Positions 44,393 through 53,519 of a stretch of 64,000 nucleotides of DNA are shown piece by piece. Within the stretch, counting starts at the first letter, position 1. Every line of letters begins with the position of its first letter. The notes under the pieces were generated by a model. That model ran no database searches. It was given only the letters and a program-made list of their open reading frames with translations, and was not told where the DNA came from. Position numbers and translations under genes: made by a program. Source of the stretch: Pseudomonas sp. GD03944 (GTDB lineage Bacteria > Pseudomonadota > Gammaproteobacteria > Pseudomonadales > Pseudomonadaceae); the NCBI RefSeq assembly GCF_029839275.1, contig NZ_JAOCAH010000016.1, positions 1-64,000 of the forward strand. The letters run 5' to 3'.

Positions 44393-44706
44393 CGTTATTC
44401 CGTCTTCTCGGGATTTCAGGCGCAACCCTCCTGCCGCTCGGGTACGGGTCGACCGGGCCGCGAGCGAAGGGGAGGTAGGAGGGAGCAGAGAAAGTCTGCG
44501 GGATGACGATGGATGCGACTAATTAATAATAAATGCGGTTTTATTCTATTTTTTTGATATCAAAAGTCGTTCGCCAGACCAAGCGCCCTGTCCCGGGGGT
44601 TGCAGGCAGCTGTCGGCGAGCCCTTCGGCTGGACGATCCCAGCCAGGGCGTTATTTGATATTCGGAAAATTGCACGATCGAATCATTAAAATTCATCGTT
44701 TCGATG
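44393..44706. other. 314-base intergenic region upstream of ccoN
   Basis: No gene is supported. The middle (44515-44570) is strikingly AT-rich for this genome and carries the perfect 14-base palindrome TTTTGATATCAAAA (44552-44565). It is not an FNR/Anr box (TTGAT-N4-ATCAA) because the four-base spacer is missing. The ccoN promoter is presumably here, reading leftward. Confidence 0.5.
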
Positions 44707-45018
44707 TCACTGCCGGTAGGCCGTGGCAATGCCGCGGCGTTCCTCCAGGCACTCGGCCGCGCCCAGCTCGAACTCGCGGCAGATCAGCGGGCGTACGTCG
44801 TAGATGGTGCAGCGCATGCTGTCGCGGTCCAGGGCGGCGCACCAGCCGTCATCGAGGCGGCGCATCACCTCGCCGCCCCAGTCATCCGTGTCGATGAAAC
44901 GCTGGGGCACACCGGTGTCGCCGATCAGCATGACTTCCAGCTGGCAGCAGCAAGCCGCGCAGGTGCTGCAACTGACACGGGGTTCGTCGGGTAACTGGCG
45001 GTGCGCGATAGTTGTCAT
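44707..45018 (-). CDS. YkgJ-family cysteine-cluster protein
   Basis: 103 residues from ATG 45018. The N-terminal cluster CSTCAACCCQL and later single cysteines (GWCAAL, MRCTIY, PLICREF) make up the zinc- or iron-chelating CxxCxxCC pattern of the YkgJ family. The ligated metal and role are unknown. Gap of 59 bases from the DUF2878 gene upstream; it may be the last gene of that operon. Confidence 0.83.
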   Translation of the reverse strand: MTTIAHRQLPDEPRVSCSTCAACCCQLEVMLIGDTGVPQRFIDTDDWGGEVMRRLDDGWCAALDRDSMRCTIYDVRPLICREFELGAAECLEERRGIATAYRQ

Positions 45019-45077
45019 GGGGGCGCAGTGTACGCGAGCGATGCCGGCCCCAGGCGCACTTCGTCGGGGAATGTGCC

Positions 45078-45584
45078 CTAGGCGGGCGAGTACTGGCTGC
45101 GGTAGAGCCGGGCGAAGCCGTGCAGCACCGGCATTACCACGGCCCAGATCACCGCCAGCAGGCCCAGGGTCGGCACGGTGCCCAGGGGCAGGCCGACGCC
45201 GCCCAGCTCTGCGCCGGCGTAGTAGGCCAGCGGCGCGCCGATGGCGCCCAGCAGGCTGGCGCGCCACCAGGGCTGTGCGCTCCAGGCCAGGCAGTGGTTC
45301 AGGGTGGTGCCCAGCAACAGCCAGAGCAGGGCCAGCCACAGCGGGATCAGCGTGCGCGGCTCGCCGAAGTCGAAGACCCCCAGGTGCATCAGAAAACTGT
45401 CCACCGCACTGCCGCACAGCAGGACGCTGATCAGCAGCTTGCCTTCGCGCGCCCAACTGCTGACCCAGAACAGGTGCACCGCCAGCACCGCGCCCACCAC
45501 CAGCAGCCAGGGGCCGTCGCCGCCGAGCACGCAGGCGAACCAGCCGAGCTGGAAGAGAAGGGCGTTGGCGATGAGTCTAGGCAT
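45078..45584 (-). CDS. DUF2878 membrane protein
   Basis: 168 residues, five or six hydrophobic helices, matching the DUF2878 pattern (LFQLGWFACVLGG; DSFLMHLGVFDF). Function unknown. It overlaps the CFA-synthase-like gene by 8 bases and is ninth in the light-operon candidate, implying a role in the same lipid-modification process. Confidence 0.82.
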   Translation of the reverse strand: MPRLIANALLFQLGWFACVLGGDGPWLLVVGAVLAVHLFWVSSWAREGKLLISVLLCGSAVDSFLMHLGVFDFGEPRTLIPLWLALLWLLLGTTLNHCLAWSAQPWWRASLLGAIGAPLAYYAGAELGGVGLPLGTVPTLGLLAVIWAVVMPVLHGFARLYRSQYSPA

Positions 45585-46851
45585 TGAAACGTCCGAGCAG
45601 GGGCTGTGGTTGGGCCGCCGGTTTGGTCAGCAGCAACTGGGCGGTGCCGATGGTGCGCTCGATGAAGCCGCCCTCGCAATAGCAGAGGTAGAACTCCCAC
45701 AGCCGGAAGAAGTACTCGTCGTAGCCCAGCTGTTCGAGCGTATGCCGCGCCTGGCGCAAGTTGTCGTGCCAGAAGCGCAGGGTGCGGGCGTAGTGCAGGC
45801 CGAAGTCTTCCATGTGGTGCAGGTTCATGTCGGTGCGGGCGTTAATGACCTCCAGCATCTTCTGCACCGATGGCAAAGCGCCGCCGGGGAAGATGTAGCG
45901 CTGGATGAAGTCCACGCTGTTCTTCGCCTGCTCGTAGCGCTGGTCGCGGATGGTGATGGCCTGCAGCAGCATCAGGCCGTCGTCCTTGAGTAGACGCGCG
46001 CAGCATTCGAAGTAGGTCGGCAGGTAGCGGTGGCCGACGGCTTCGATCATTTCGATGGACACCAGCTTGTCGTAGTGCCCGGTCAGGTCGCGGTAGTCCT
46101 TGAGCAGCAGGGTGATGCGGTCCTGCAGGCCCAGCTCGCGCACGCGCCGCTCGGTGTAGGCGTACTGCTCCTTTGACAGGGTGGTGGTGGTCACCCGGCA
46201 GCCGTAGTGGGTCGCCGCGTGGATCGCCATGCTCCCCCAGCCCGTGCCGATCTCCAGCAGGTGGTCGTCAGGGGTGAGGGCGAGCTTCTGGCAGATGCGC
46301 TCCAGCTTGTTCACCTGGCCCTGTTCCAGGGTGTCGTCGGGTCCGGTGAACATGGCGGCGGAGTACATCATGGTCGGGTCGAGGAACTGCTCGAACAGGT
46401 CGTTGCCCAGGTCGTAATGGGCGGCGATGTTGCGGCGCGAGCCCTTGCGTGTGTTGCGGTTGAGCCAGTGCAGGCCTTGCAGGAATGGCCGGCTGAATCG
46501 TGCCAGGCCACCTTCCATGGCGTCGAGCACCTCCAGGTTGCTGACGAACACGCGGACCACCGCCGTCAGGTCCGGCGAGCTCCAGTAACCGTGGATGTAC
46601 GCCTCGCCCGAGCCGATCGAACCGTTGGCGGCCACCAGGCCCCAGACCGCGCCGTCGTGCACCACGATTTCGGCATGCAGGCTGGCGTGGGCGTCGCCGA
46701 ACTCCAGGCGTTCGCCGCCTTCGACGATGACCAGGCGGCCATGGCGCAGGCCGCTCAGCTGGCGCAGCACACCTCGGCGCAACAGGTTGGCGCCCAAACC
46801 GTTGCCGGCGAGGACCGTGTGCTTGGCGGAGGTCAGGCTAGGGCTTTTCAT
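45577..46851 (-). CDS. cyclopropane-fatty-acyl-phospholipid synthase family methyltransferase
   Basis: 424 residues. The SAM-binding motif is LLEIGTGWGSMAIH (about 200-213); the N-terminal domain binds lipid. It transfers a methyl(ene) group from S-adenosylmethionine to unsaturated fatty acyl chains in phospholipid. Alongside the FAD oxidase, SDR and DUF1365 genes it may make a modified fatty acid other than simple cyclopropane (compare the UfaM-type enzymes of furan fatty acid synthesis); that is inference. The start lies 14 bases inside the DUF1365 gene. Confidence 0.9.
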   Translation of the reverse strand: MKSPSLTSAKHTVLAGNGLGANLLRRGVLRQLSGLRHGRLVIVEGGERLEFGDAHASLHAEIVVHDGAVWGLVAANGSIGSGEAYIHGYWSSPDLTAVVRVFVSNLEVLDAMEGGLARFSRPFLQGLHWLNRNTRKGSRRNIAAHYDLGNDLFEQFLDPTMMYSAAMFTGPDDTLEQGQVNKLERICQKLALTPDDHLLEIGTGWGSMAIHAATHYGCRVTTTTLSKEQYAYTERRVRELGLQDRITLLLKDYRDLTGHYDKLVSIEMIEAVGHRYLPTYFECCARLLKDDGLMLLQAITIRDQRYEQAKNSVDFIQRYIFPGGALPSVQKMLEVINARTDMNLHHMEDFGLHYARTLRFWHDNLRQARHTLEQLGYDEYFFRLWEFYLCYCEGGFIERTIGTAQLLLTKPAAQPQPLLGRFNA

Positions 46852-47638
46852 GGGGAAATTCCTTGGGGGCCGGGTGAGCCACGCGCACGGTGCCGTCGGC
46901 TGGCTGGTGGTTGAACAGGGGGATGCGTTTGAGCAGCAGGCGCAGCGCCTGCCAGTAGATGGCCGCCAGGGTCTTGCCGGTCATCCAGGGAAAGGTCAGC
47001 AGGTAGCGGTGCAGGCTGCCGCGGTCCAGCGGCTGGCGGCGCAGGGCGAGGCTGGCGTCGAACAGCTTGACGTCGCCCTGCCAGTCGGCCATGTGGATGC
47101 CCAGGCGCTCGTCGACCGGGCTGAAGCGCATGCGGTACTCCAGCTCTCGCGGCAGGAAGGGCGACACGTGAAAGGCCTTGGTCACGGTGACCTGCTGGTG
47201 CCCGTTGCCGCTGCACGGCAGGACGTACTGGTAGCGTTCGCGCCACGGCGTGTTGCTGACTTCACAGAGGATCGCCACCAACTGCCCGGCCGCGTCGTGG
47301 CAATAGAAGAAGCTCGCCGGGTTGAAGGACAGGCCCCAGCTGCGTGGTTGCGTCAGCAGGCAGATGCGGCCGGCCGGGCGTTGCCCCAGGGCGTCGCCGA
47401 CCAGCTGGCGCACCGCGTCACTCAGGCGCATGCCGGTGCGGGTGAGGTGCGGCAGGTAATCGCACTCACGAAAGGCGAATGGCGCCCAGCGCCCCCGCCC
47501 GGCCAGGGGCGAGAGCGCCAGCACCTCGTCCTGCTCGGCCAGGTCCAGGTACAACAGTCCCATGCGGTAGTGGAAGTCATGCGCGCGCGGCGCGAAGCGC
47601 CGGTGCTGCACCCAGCCGCTGTACAGGGCGCTGTTCAT
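46838..47638 (-). CDS. DUF1365 family protein
   Basis: 266 residues opening MNSALYSGWVQHRRFAPRAHDFHYRMGLLYLDL, here split: the conserved parts are HRRFAPRAHDFHYRMGLLYL and FNPASFFYCHD. DUF1365 genes accompany CFA synthase and FAD amine oxidase genes in many bacteria, which supports a shared pathway. Catalytic role unknown. The ATG shares one base with the stop of the FAD enzyme gene. Confidence 0.88.
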   Translation of the reverse strand: MNSALYSGWVQHRRFAPRAHDFHYRMGLLYLDLAEQDEVLALSPLAGRGRWAPFAFRECDYLPHLTRTGMRLSDAVRQLVGDALGQRPAGRICLLTQPRSWGLSFNPASFFYCHDAAGQLVAILCEVSNTPWRERYQYVLPCSGNGHQQVTVTKAFHVSPFLPRELEYRMRFSPVDERLGIHMADWQGDVKLFDASLALRRQPLDRGSLHRYLLTFPWMTGKTLAAIYWQALRLLLKRIPLFNHQPADGTVRVAHPAPKEFPHEKP

Positions 47639-48885
47639 CAGAGCACCTCACCGAAGGCCCGGGCCACGCGCAGGGCGCTGACCACGCCGTCTTCATGGAA
47701 GCCGTTGGCCCAGTACGCTCCGCAGAAGTAGCTGTGGTTGGCCCCGAGCAGCTCTTCCCAGCGTGCCTGGGCGGCCATGCCGGCCAGGCTGTATTGCGGG
47801 TGGGCGTAGGTGTAGCGCGCCAGGATCCGCTGCGGGTCGATGGCGGCGGTCTGGTTCAGGCTGACGCAGAAGGTGCTCTCGCTGTCGATGCCCTGGAGGA
47901 TGTTCATGTTGTAGGTCACGGCGGCGGCCCGGGCCTCGTCGTGGCCCAGGCGGTAGTTCCAGCTGGCCCAGGCCAGGCGCCGCTGCGGCAGCAGGCGGGT
48001 GTCGGTGTGCAGCACCACGTCGTTGTCGGCGTAGGGCAGGGCGCCGAGGATCTCCTGTTCCGCCACGCTGGGCCGGGCCAGCAGCGCCAGGGCCTGGTCG
48101 CTGTGGCAGGCGAAGATCACCTTGTCGAAGCGCTCGCTGCCGGCCGCGCTGTGCAGGGTCACACCCTGGGCATCGCGCTCGACCCGCTGCACCGGGCAGT
48201 TCAGGCGAATCCGTTCGCCGAAGGCCGCAGTCAGCGGGGCGACGTAGCTGCGCGAACCGCCCTCGACCACGCACCACTGCGGGCGGTCGCTGACCGACAG
48301 CAGGCCGTGGTTCTTGAAGAAGCGCACGAAGAACTGCAGCGGGAAGTCGAGCATGTCGGCCAGCGACATCGACCAGATCGCCGCGCCCATGGGCACGATG
48401 TAGTGCTCGACGAAGCGGTCGCCGTAGCCGCACAACCGCAGGTAGTCGCCCAGGGTGGTGGTCGCGGCGATGCGGTTGTGGTTGAGGTCGTCCAGTGCCT
48501 CGCGGTTGAAGCGCAGGATGTCGCGCACCATGCCGATGAAGGCCGGCGACAGCAGGTTGCGGCGCTGGGCGAACAGGGTGTTGAGGTTGTGCCCGTTGTA
48601 CTCGACGCCGCGCACCGCATCGCTGACCGAAAAGCTCATTTCGGTCGGCTTGAAGCCCACACCCAACTGGGTCATCAGGCGAATGAAGTTGGGGTAGGTC
48701 CAGTCGTTGAACACGATGAACCCGGTGTCGATGGCGTAGCGGCGCCCCGCGACCTCAACGTCCACGGTGTGGGTATGGCCACCGATCCAGTCGCCGGCCT
48801 CGAACAGGGTGATGTCGTGGCGGCGGTTGAGCAGGTAGGCGCTGGTCAGCCCGGAAATGCCGCTGCCGATGATGGCGATCTTCAT
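47638..48885 (-). CDS. FAD-dependent amine-oxidase-type oxidoreductase
   Basis: 415 residues with the FAD dinucleotide motif IAIIGSGISGLTSAYLL at the N terminus followed by LFEAGDWIGGHTHT. Similar flavoproteins are annotated as amine oxidases or desaturases; next to CFA-synthase and DUF1365 genes the substrate is more likely a fatty acyl chain. It starts 4 bases after the SDR gene. Confidence 0.87.
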   Translation of the reverse strand: MKIAIIGSGISGLTSAYLLNRRHDITLFEAGDWIGGHTHTVDVEVAGRRYAIDTGFIVFNDWTYPNFIRLMTQLGVGFKPTEMSFSVSDAVRGVEYNGHNLNTLFAQRRNLLSPAFIGMVRDILRFNREALDDLNHNRIAATTTLGDYLRLCGYGDRFVEHYIVPMGAAIWSMSLADMLDFPLQFFVRFFKNHGLLSVSDRPQWCVVEGGSRSYVAPLTAAFGERIRLNCPVQRVERDAQGVTLHSAAGSERFDKVIFACHSDQALALLARPSVAEQEILGALPYADNDVVLHTDTRLLPQRRLAWASWNYRLGHDEARAAAVTYNMNILQGIDSESTFCVSLNQTAAIDPQRILARYTYAHPQYSLAGMAAQARWEELLGANHSYFCGAYWANGFHEDGVVSALRVARAFGEVL

Positions 48886-48889
48886 GATC

Positions 48890-49663
48890 TCAGGGATTCT
48901 CTTGGTGAGGGGCGGACGCCTGGCTGCGGCTCAGGCGTTTACCGAGCGCCACCTGCAGGCCAGTGGGAAGGCAGCCGAGCAGCCGCAGTACGGCAATGAA
49001 CGGGCCGGGAAAGGCGATTTCGTAGGGGCGTTTTTCGAGGCGCCCGGCGATATGCCGGGCGGCCTTGTCCACGGGCCAGCGCATGGGCATGGGGAAGTCA
49101 TTCTGCTGCGTCAGCGGGGTGTCGACGAAGCCGGGGCTGACCAGGGTGACGTCGATGCCCTCGGCGGCCAGGTCCAGGCGCAGCGCTTCGAGCAGGTAGC
49201 GCAACGCCGCCTTCGAGGCGCCGTAGGCCTCGGCCCGGGGCAGCGGCAGGTAGCTCACCGAACTGCCGATACCCACCAGGTGCGGGCGTTGGCCGCTTCG
49301 CAGCAGGGGCAAGGCGGTCTCGATGCAATGGCCGGTGGACAGCAGGTTGGCGCTCACCACGCGGTCGATCAGCGCGGCCTCGAAGTGCTGCGCGTCCATG
49401 TACTCGCAGGTGCCGGCATTGAGGATCGCGGTGTCCAGCGCGCCCCAGGTGGCGGCGATGCGCTCGCCGATGGCCTGGACCTGGAGCGGATCGCGCAGGT
49501 CGCCGGGGGCCACCAGCACCTGGCCGGGAAAGCGGGTCGCCAGCGCCTCAAGCGGCGCCACGGTGCGCGCGCTCAGCGCCAGGTGGTCGCCCGCGTGCAG
49601 CAACTGTTCCGCCAGGGCGGCGCCAATGCCGCTGCTGGCGCCGGTCAGCCAGATGCGCCTCAT
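48890..49663 (-). CDS. short-chain dehydrogenase/reductase
   Basis: 257 residues from ATG 49663 (MRRIWLTGASSGIG). The cofactor loop TGASSGIG and the active-site YGASK (catalytic tyrosine and lysine) are intact, with the expected serine in GIGSSVSYLP. Substrate unknown. The upstream extension of the open frame is not used, since the gene overlaps the SnoaL gene by only 4 bases from this start. Confidence 0.88.
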   Translation of the reverse strand: MRRIWLTGASSGIGAALAEQLLHAGDHLALSARTVAPLEALATRFPGQVLVAPGDLRDPLQVQAIGERIAATWGALDTAILNAGTCEYMDAQHFEAALIDRVVSANLLSTGHCIETALPLLRSGQRPHLVGIGSSVSYLPLPRAEAYGASKAALRYLLEALRLDLAAEGIDVTLVSPGFVDTPLTQQNDFPMPMRWPVDKAARHIAGRLEKRPYEIAFPGPFIAVLRLLGCLPTGLQVALGKRLSRSQASAPHQENP

Positions 49664-50085
49664 GCCAGTCGCCCCTTCAGCCAGCGGATGATCCGTCCCA
49701 TCACGGGCAGGTGTTCGTAGAGCAGGTTGCCGGCGTCGAAGTAGTCGCGGTGCTGGTGCACCTTGTGGTTGTGCCACATCAGGTGCGAGCAGCCCGCGAC
49801 CTGGATCAGCTCGCCACCGGCCAGGCGCGGGTGGCGGTAGCTCATGGTCCAGCGCAGGTAGCCCTCGCCGTCGCGTACCTGGTCCATGCCGTGAAACTGG
49901 AAATTCAGGTCGCTGACGTTGGCGTACAGCTCGGTGAAGTACTGGTGCACTCCGGCCAGGCCATAGACCTCGTGCAGTGGGTCGCGAAACAGCACGTCAT
50001 CGGCGTACAGCTCGCCCAGACGGTCGAGGTTGTCCTTGTCGAGGGCGGCGAAGTCCCGGGCGAAACGTCTCAGGAAGTCACTCAT
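49660..50085 (-). CDS. SnoaL-like/NTF2-fold protein
   Basis: 141 residues with the nuclear-transport-factor-2 fold pattern (FAALDKDNLDRLGELYADDVLFRDP). Such proteins are small cone-shaped enzymes or binding proteins; substrate unknown. It overlaps phrB by 8 bases upstream and the SDR gene by 4 bases downstream. Confidence 0.84.
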   Translation of the reverse strand: MSDFLRRFARDFAALDKDNLDRLGELYADDVLFRDPLHEVYGLAGVHQYFTELYANVSDLNFQFHGMDQVRDGEGYLRWTMSYRHPRLAGGELIQVAGCSHLMWHNHKVHQHRDYFDAGNLLYEHLPVMGRIIRWLKGRLA

Positions 50086-51523
50086 GGGGCGTCTCCGGAT
50101 TCAGCTTGGGCAGGTGCTTGAAGGCGTCCAGGGCGCGGGCGCGGCTCTTGCCCAGGTCGACGATGGGCCGCGGGTAGTCGGGGCCACCGAACAGGTCATC
50201 GAGGGCCGCCGGGTTGTGCACGTCCTTTTTGTTCAGGTTCGCCAGCTCCGGCAGCCAGTGGCGGATGAAGCGACCGTCGGGGTCGAAGCGCGTCGACTGG
50301 CTAAGCGGATTGAAGATGCGGAAGTAGGGCACGGCATCGGTGCCGGTGGAGGCGCTCCATTGCCAACCGCCATTGTTGGCTGCCAGGTCGCCATCGATCA
50401 GGTGGCGCATGAAGAAGCGCTCGCCTTCGCGCCAGTCGATCAGCAGGTTCTTGGTCAGGAACATGGCCACCACCATGCGCAGGCGGTTGTGCATCCAGCC
50501 GGTGGCGAGCAACTGGCGCATCGCCGCGTCGATGATCGGCAGGCCGGTCTCGCCGCGCTGCCAGGCTGCTAGTTCATCCGGCGCGTGGCGCCACGGCAGG
50601 GCCTCGGTTTCGGCGCGGAAGGCGCGGTGCATGGACACCCGCGGGTAGCCCACCAGGATGTGCTTGTAGAACTCGCGCCACAGCAACTCGTTGATCCAGG
50701 TGCTGGCACCCTGGTTGCCGCTGTCGAACTCACCGCGATTGAATTGCAGCGCCGCGTGCAGGCACTGCCGGGGCGACAGCACGCCGGCCGCCAGGTAAGT
50801 GGACAGCTGGCTGGTGCCGGGCTTGGCCGGGAAATCCCGCTCGTTGTGGTAGTAGCCGATCTGCTCGTCGGCGAAGGCCTCGAGCCGCGCCTGGGCGGCG
50901 TCCTCGCCGGTCGGCCAGAGCTGGCGCAGCGCCTCGCTCGGCGCGTCGAAGCCGGGCACCTCGGTCGGGATCGCATCGCTGGGTATGCCCAGTGGCGCCT
51001 GTGCGACAGGCAGGCGAACCAGGCCGGGCAGGGCGCTGTGCAGGCGCTGGTAGCAGACCTTGCGGAACTGGCTGTAGACCTGGAAGTAGCCGCCGCTCTT
51101 GGTCAGGATGCTGCCGGGGGCGAAGAACAGCTGGTCCAGGTGGCTGCTGAAGGCGATGCCCTGTTCGGCGAGCCGAGCTTTCACTGCCTGGTCGCGGCGG
51201 CTTTCATGCACGCCGTACTCCTCGTTGACCTGCACGCGCTCGATCTGCAGCTCCTGGCACAGGCTGGCGATCACCTTGGGCGCCGCGTCCCAGTGCTCGG
51301 CCACCCGGATCAGCAGCGGCACGTTGAGCGTGGCCAGGCGGGCCGACAGGGTGTGCAGGTTGCGCAGCCAGAAGTCGACCTTGCACGGGGCATCGTCGTG
51401 GGCGAGCCACTGGCCGGGGCTGATCAGGTAGACGGCCAGGGTCGGACCGGCCTCCATGGCGGCGCTCAGTGCGCTGTTGTCCTGTATCCGCAAGTCGGTG
51501 CGGAACCACATCAGTTGACGCAT
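50078..51523 (-). CDS. phrB: deoxyribodipyrimidine photolyase (class I CPD)
   Basis: 481 residues; repairs UV-induced cyclobutane pyrimidine dimers using blue light and FADH-. N-terminal antenna-binding domain (LMWFRTDLRIQDNSAL) and C-terminal FAD/DNA domain with MHNRLRMVVAMFLTKNLLIDW-type core and NNGGWQWSASTGTDA. ATG 51523 lies 12 bases after the regulator gene. Location in the LitR-type operon predicts light induction. Confidence 0.94.
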   Translation of the reverse strand: MRQLMWFRTDLRIQDNSALSAAMEAGPTLAVYLISPGQWLAHDDAPCKVDFWLRNLHTLSARLATLNVPLLIRVAEHWDAAPKVIASLCQELQIERVQVNEEYGVHESRRDQAVKARLAEQGIAFSSHLDQLFFAPGSILTKSGGYFQVYSQFRKVCYQRLHSALPGLVRLPVAQAPLGIPSDAIPTEVPGFDAPSEALRQLWPTGEDAAQARLEAFADEQIGYYHNERDFPAKPGTSQLSTYLAAGVLSPRQCLHAALQFNRGEFDSGNQGASTWINELLWREFYKHILVGYPRVSMHRAFRAETEALPWRHAPDELAAWQRGETGLPIIDAAMRQLLATGWMHNRLRMVVAMFLTKNLLIDWREGERFFMRHLIDGDLAANNGGWQWSASTGTDAVPYFRIFNPLSQSTRFDPDGRFIRHWLPELANLNKKDVHNPAALDDLFGGPDYPRPIVDLGKSRARALDAFKHLPKLNPETPHE

Positions 51524-51535
51524 GGGAATCCTTGT

Positions 51536-52477
51536 TCAGCTGTCGAGCAGGTTCAGGTCGGTGAGCATCTGCAGCGCCGTCAGCGGGCTGTCCGCCAGGC
51601 GCGGGCTGTTCTCGCCCTCCATCAATACCCGCAAGGCCTGACGCTGGATGTGCGCGGTCGGCACGATAATCAGGCTGGGGCAGTCGTAACCGGCGACCAG
51701 GTGCGGCAGGTGGGCGATCTTCAGCGCCTGGCTGGAATACAGCAGCAGTCCCCGGGGCCGGATGTGCTCCACGGACAGCGCCAGCTCCGTGGGCGGAACG
51801 GGCCAGTCGAACACGGTGACCGGGTAGCCGGCATAGCTGGCCAGCCAGGCGGTCAGCCACAGGCCGGGTTCCATCGGGCGGTCCGAGAGGTTGATCAGCA
51901 GCAGCGGCCTGCCGTTGTGCTGACGGTTGCAGTGATACACCCGGGCGCCGAGTTTGCTGCGCAGCCAGGACTGGAAGAACACCCGTTCGGCCTGGGCGCC
52001 GAACTGGCCGCGCCAGCGCAGTTCCAGTTGGTCGAGCAACGGCAGCAGCAGTTGCTGGCACAGGGTATGGGGCGGGTACAGCGCCAGGGCACTGTTGAAG
52101 CCGTCGTCCAGGCGGCGTTCGTCCAGGTTGCTGATGGCTTCGATCAGGCTCTGGCGCTTGTCGCCCCAGAGCGAAGGGATTTCGAGGGTGGTCGGTTGCT
52201 CGTCGCGCAGCAGGCCCTTGACCTGGCCGATGGCCACGCCGCGGTCGATCCAGGTGAGGATGGCCTGGATCTTCGCCACGTGTTCGGCGTCGTACAGGCG
52301 ATGCCCCTTGGGCGTGCGGTGCGGCACGATCAGGCCGTAGCGCCGCTCCCAGGCGCGCAGGGTCACGGCGTTGACCCCGGTGAGGCGGGCGACTTCACGA
52401 ATCGGCAGGCGTCCGGGGAGGGCGCCTTCATCGTCGTCCTCGGCCGCCGGGTCGTGGTGCGGGGCGTGCGGGTTCAT
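51536..52477 (-). CDS. MerR-type regulator resembling class II LitR/PplR
   Basis: 313 residues. The N-terminal MerR winged HTH (about 24-92: PIREVARLTGVNAVTLRAWE, then RRYGL) is followed by a domain with the outline of a cobalamin-binding regulator. The DxHxxG cobalamin signature is not visible, as in class II LitR proteins of pseudomonads. Those, as I recall for PplR1 of P. putida, respond to light through a short LOV partner and bind T(G/A)TACA-N12-TGTACA. Such sites occur at 53458, 53508 and 54871. The gene is autoregulated if these sites are used. No LOV gene lies in the window. Confidence 0.88.
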   Translation of the reverse strand: MNPHAPHHDPAAEDDDEGALPGRLPIREVARLTGVNAVTLRAWERRYGLIVPHRTPKGHRLYDAEHVAKIQAILTWIDRGVAIGQVKGLLRDEQPTTLEIPSLWGDKRQSLIEAISNLDERRLDDGFNSALALYPPHTLCQQLLLPLLDQLELRWRGQFGAQAERVFFQSWLRSKLGARVYHCNRQHNGRPLLLINLSDRPMEPGLWLTAWLASYAGYPVTVFDWPVPPTELALSVEHIRPRGLLLYSSQALKIAHLPHLVAGYDCPSLIIVPTAHIQRQALRVLMEGENSPRLADSPLTALQMLTDLNLLDS

Positions 52478-53436
52478 AGGCGGTTACGCAAGGCAAGGTT
52501 TTCCGGGTGCGGCTGCAGGTACACCTGCCGCGCGAGGTACGCGTCGGGGTGATGGCGCAGGTGGTGTTTGAGCAGGGTCAGGGGCACCACCAGGGGGATG
52601 ATGCCCTCGCGGTACTGGTCGATCAGGCGTTGCAGCTCGTGGCGGTCGTCGCGGCTCATGGAGCGCTTGAAGTAGCCACTCAGGTGCTGCAGCACGTTGC
52701 TGTGGGTGCCGCGGGTGGCGCAGCGTCCCAGGGCGGTCATCAGGGTGCTGAAGTAGCGGGGCGCCAGGGTCTGCAGGTCCTCGCCGGCGAGGTTGCCGAG
52801 CATGCGCCCGAGTGTCTTGTAGCGCCGGGGATCGGTGGCCATCAGCAGGTACTTGTGACGGGCGTGGAAGTCGATCAGCGCCTTGCGCGTCAGGCCGTCG
52901 CGCAGCAGAGCCTGCCACTGCGCGTAGGCGAACACGCGGGCCAGGAAGTTCTCGCGCAATGCGGGGTCGTTGAGCCTGCCGTCCTCCTCCACCGGCAGGT
53001 CCGGGTGCAGCCGGCAGAACGCTTCGGCGAAGATGCCCCGGCCTTTTGGCTCGCTGGGGCGACCGTTGTCCTGGTAGACCTTGACCCGGTGCAGCCCGCA
53101 GGACGGCGACTGCTGCATGAAGATGAACCCGCACAGGTCATCCAGCTCGCCAGCCATTCGTTCGCCATACGCCGCCAGATCCTCGGTGACATCCAGCGAG
53201 CGCTCGACGCTGCCCACCGCCCGGGGCGCCGCCGGGTCACCGACCAGGCGAATCGGCGCCCGGGGGATGCCCAGGCCGATGGCCACTTCGGGGCAGACCG
53301 GCACGAATTCGACGTAAGCGGCCAGGCTGTCCATGCACAGCGCCGAGGCCTTGTGCCCGCCGTTGAAGCGCACTTCGGCCCCCAGTAGGCAGGCGCTGAT
53401 ACCGATTCGAGGCTTGGCGGGTTGGGACGGATTCAT
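52474..53436 (-). CDS. DUF523 and DUF1722 domain protein
   Basis: 320 residues with an N-terminal DUF523 (ISACLLGAEVRFNGGHK; QQSPSCGL with conserved cysteines) and a C-terminal DUF1722 (YbgA-like, FHARHKYLLMA). DUF523 proteins have been linked to thiouracil desulfuration; DUF1722 is associated with photolyase genes in many bacteria. First gene of the light-operon candidate; its stop overlaps the regulator start by 4 bases. Confidence 0.9.
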   Translation of the reverse strand: MNPSQPAKPRIGISACLLGAEVRFNGGHKASALCMDSLAAYVEFVPVCPEVAIGLGIPRAPIRLVGDPAAPRAVGSVERSLDVTEDLAAYGERMAGELDDLCGFIFMQQSPSCGLHRVKVYQDNGRPSEPKGRGIFAEAFCRLHPDLPVEEDGRLNDPALRENFLARVFAYAQWQALLRDGLTRKALIDFHARHKYLLMATDPRRYKTLGRMLGNLAGEDLQTLAPRYFSTLMTALGRCATRGTHSNVLQHLSGYFKRSMSRDDRHELQRLIDQYREGIIPLVVPLTLLKHHLRHHPDAYLARQVYLQPHPENLALRNRL

Positions 53437-53457
53437 GGACAGGCTCGGGCATAAAGT

Positions 53458-53481
53458 TGTACGTGATGTATTTCATGTACA
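53458..53481. promoter_or_regulatory. LitR/PplR-type operator 1
   Basis: TGTACG-N12-TGTACA, 22 bases upstream of the DUF523/DUF1722 start codon and downstream of the -10 of the putative promoter. One mismatch to T(G/A)TACA-N12-TGTACA. Confidence 0.7.
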
Positions 53482-53491
53482 AGTTTTGTCC

Positions 53492-53519
53492 ATGATAGGC
53501 GCGAAGTTGTACAAGTCAA
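53492..53519 (-). promoter_or_regulatory. promoter of the phrB-containing operon
   Basis: On the minus strand -35 TTGACT (53519-53514) and -10 TATCAT (53497-53492), spacer 16. Operator 2 covers the -35 and operator 1 lies just after the -10, so a bound repressor would block transcription. Confidence 0.65.

Noticed and set aside
44552..44565. Palindrome as an Anr/FNR box
   Set aside because: Anr boxes need four bases between TTGAT and ATCAA; here the halves are fused.
50585..52552. 655-codon plus-strand frame over phrB and the MerR-type gene
   Set aside because: Antisense to two clearly recognised proteins.
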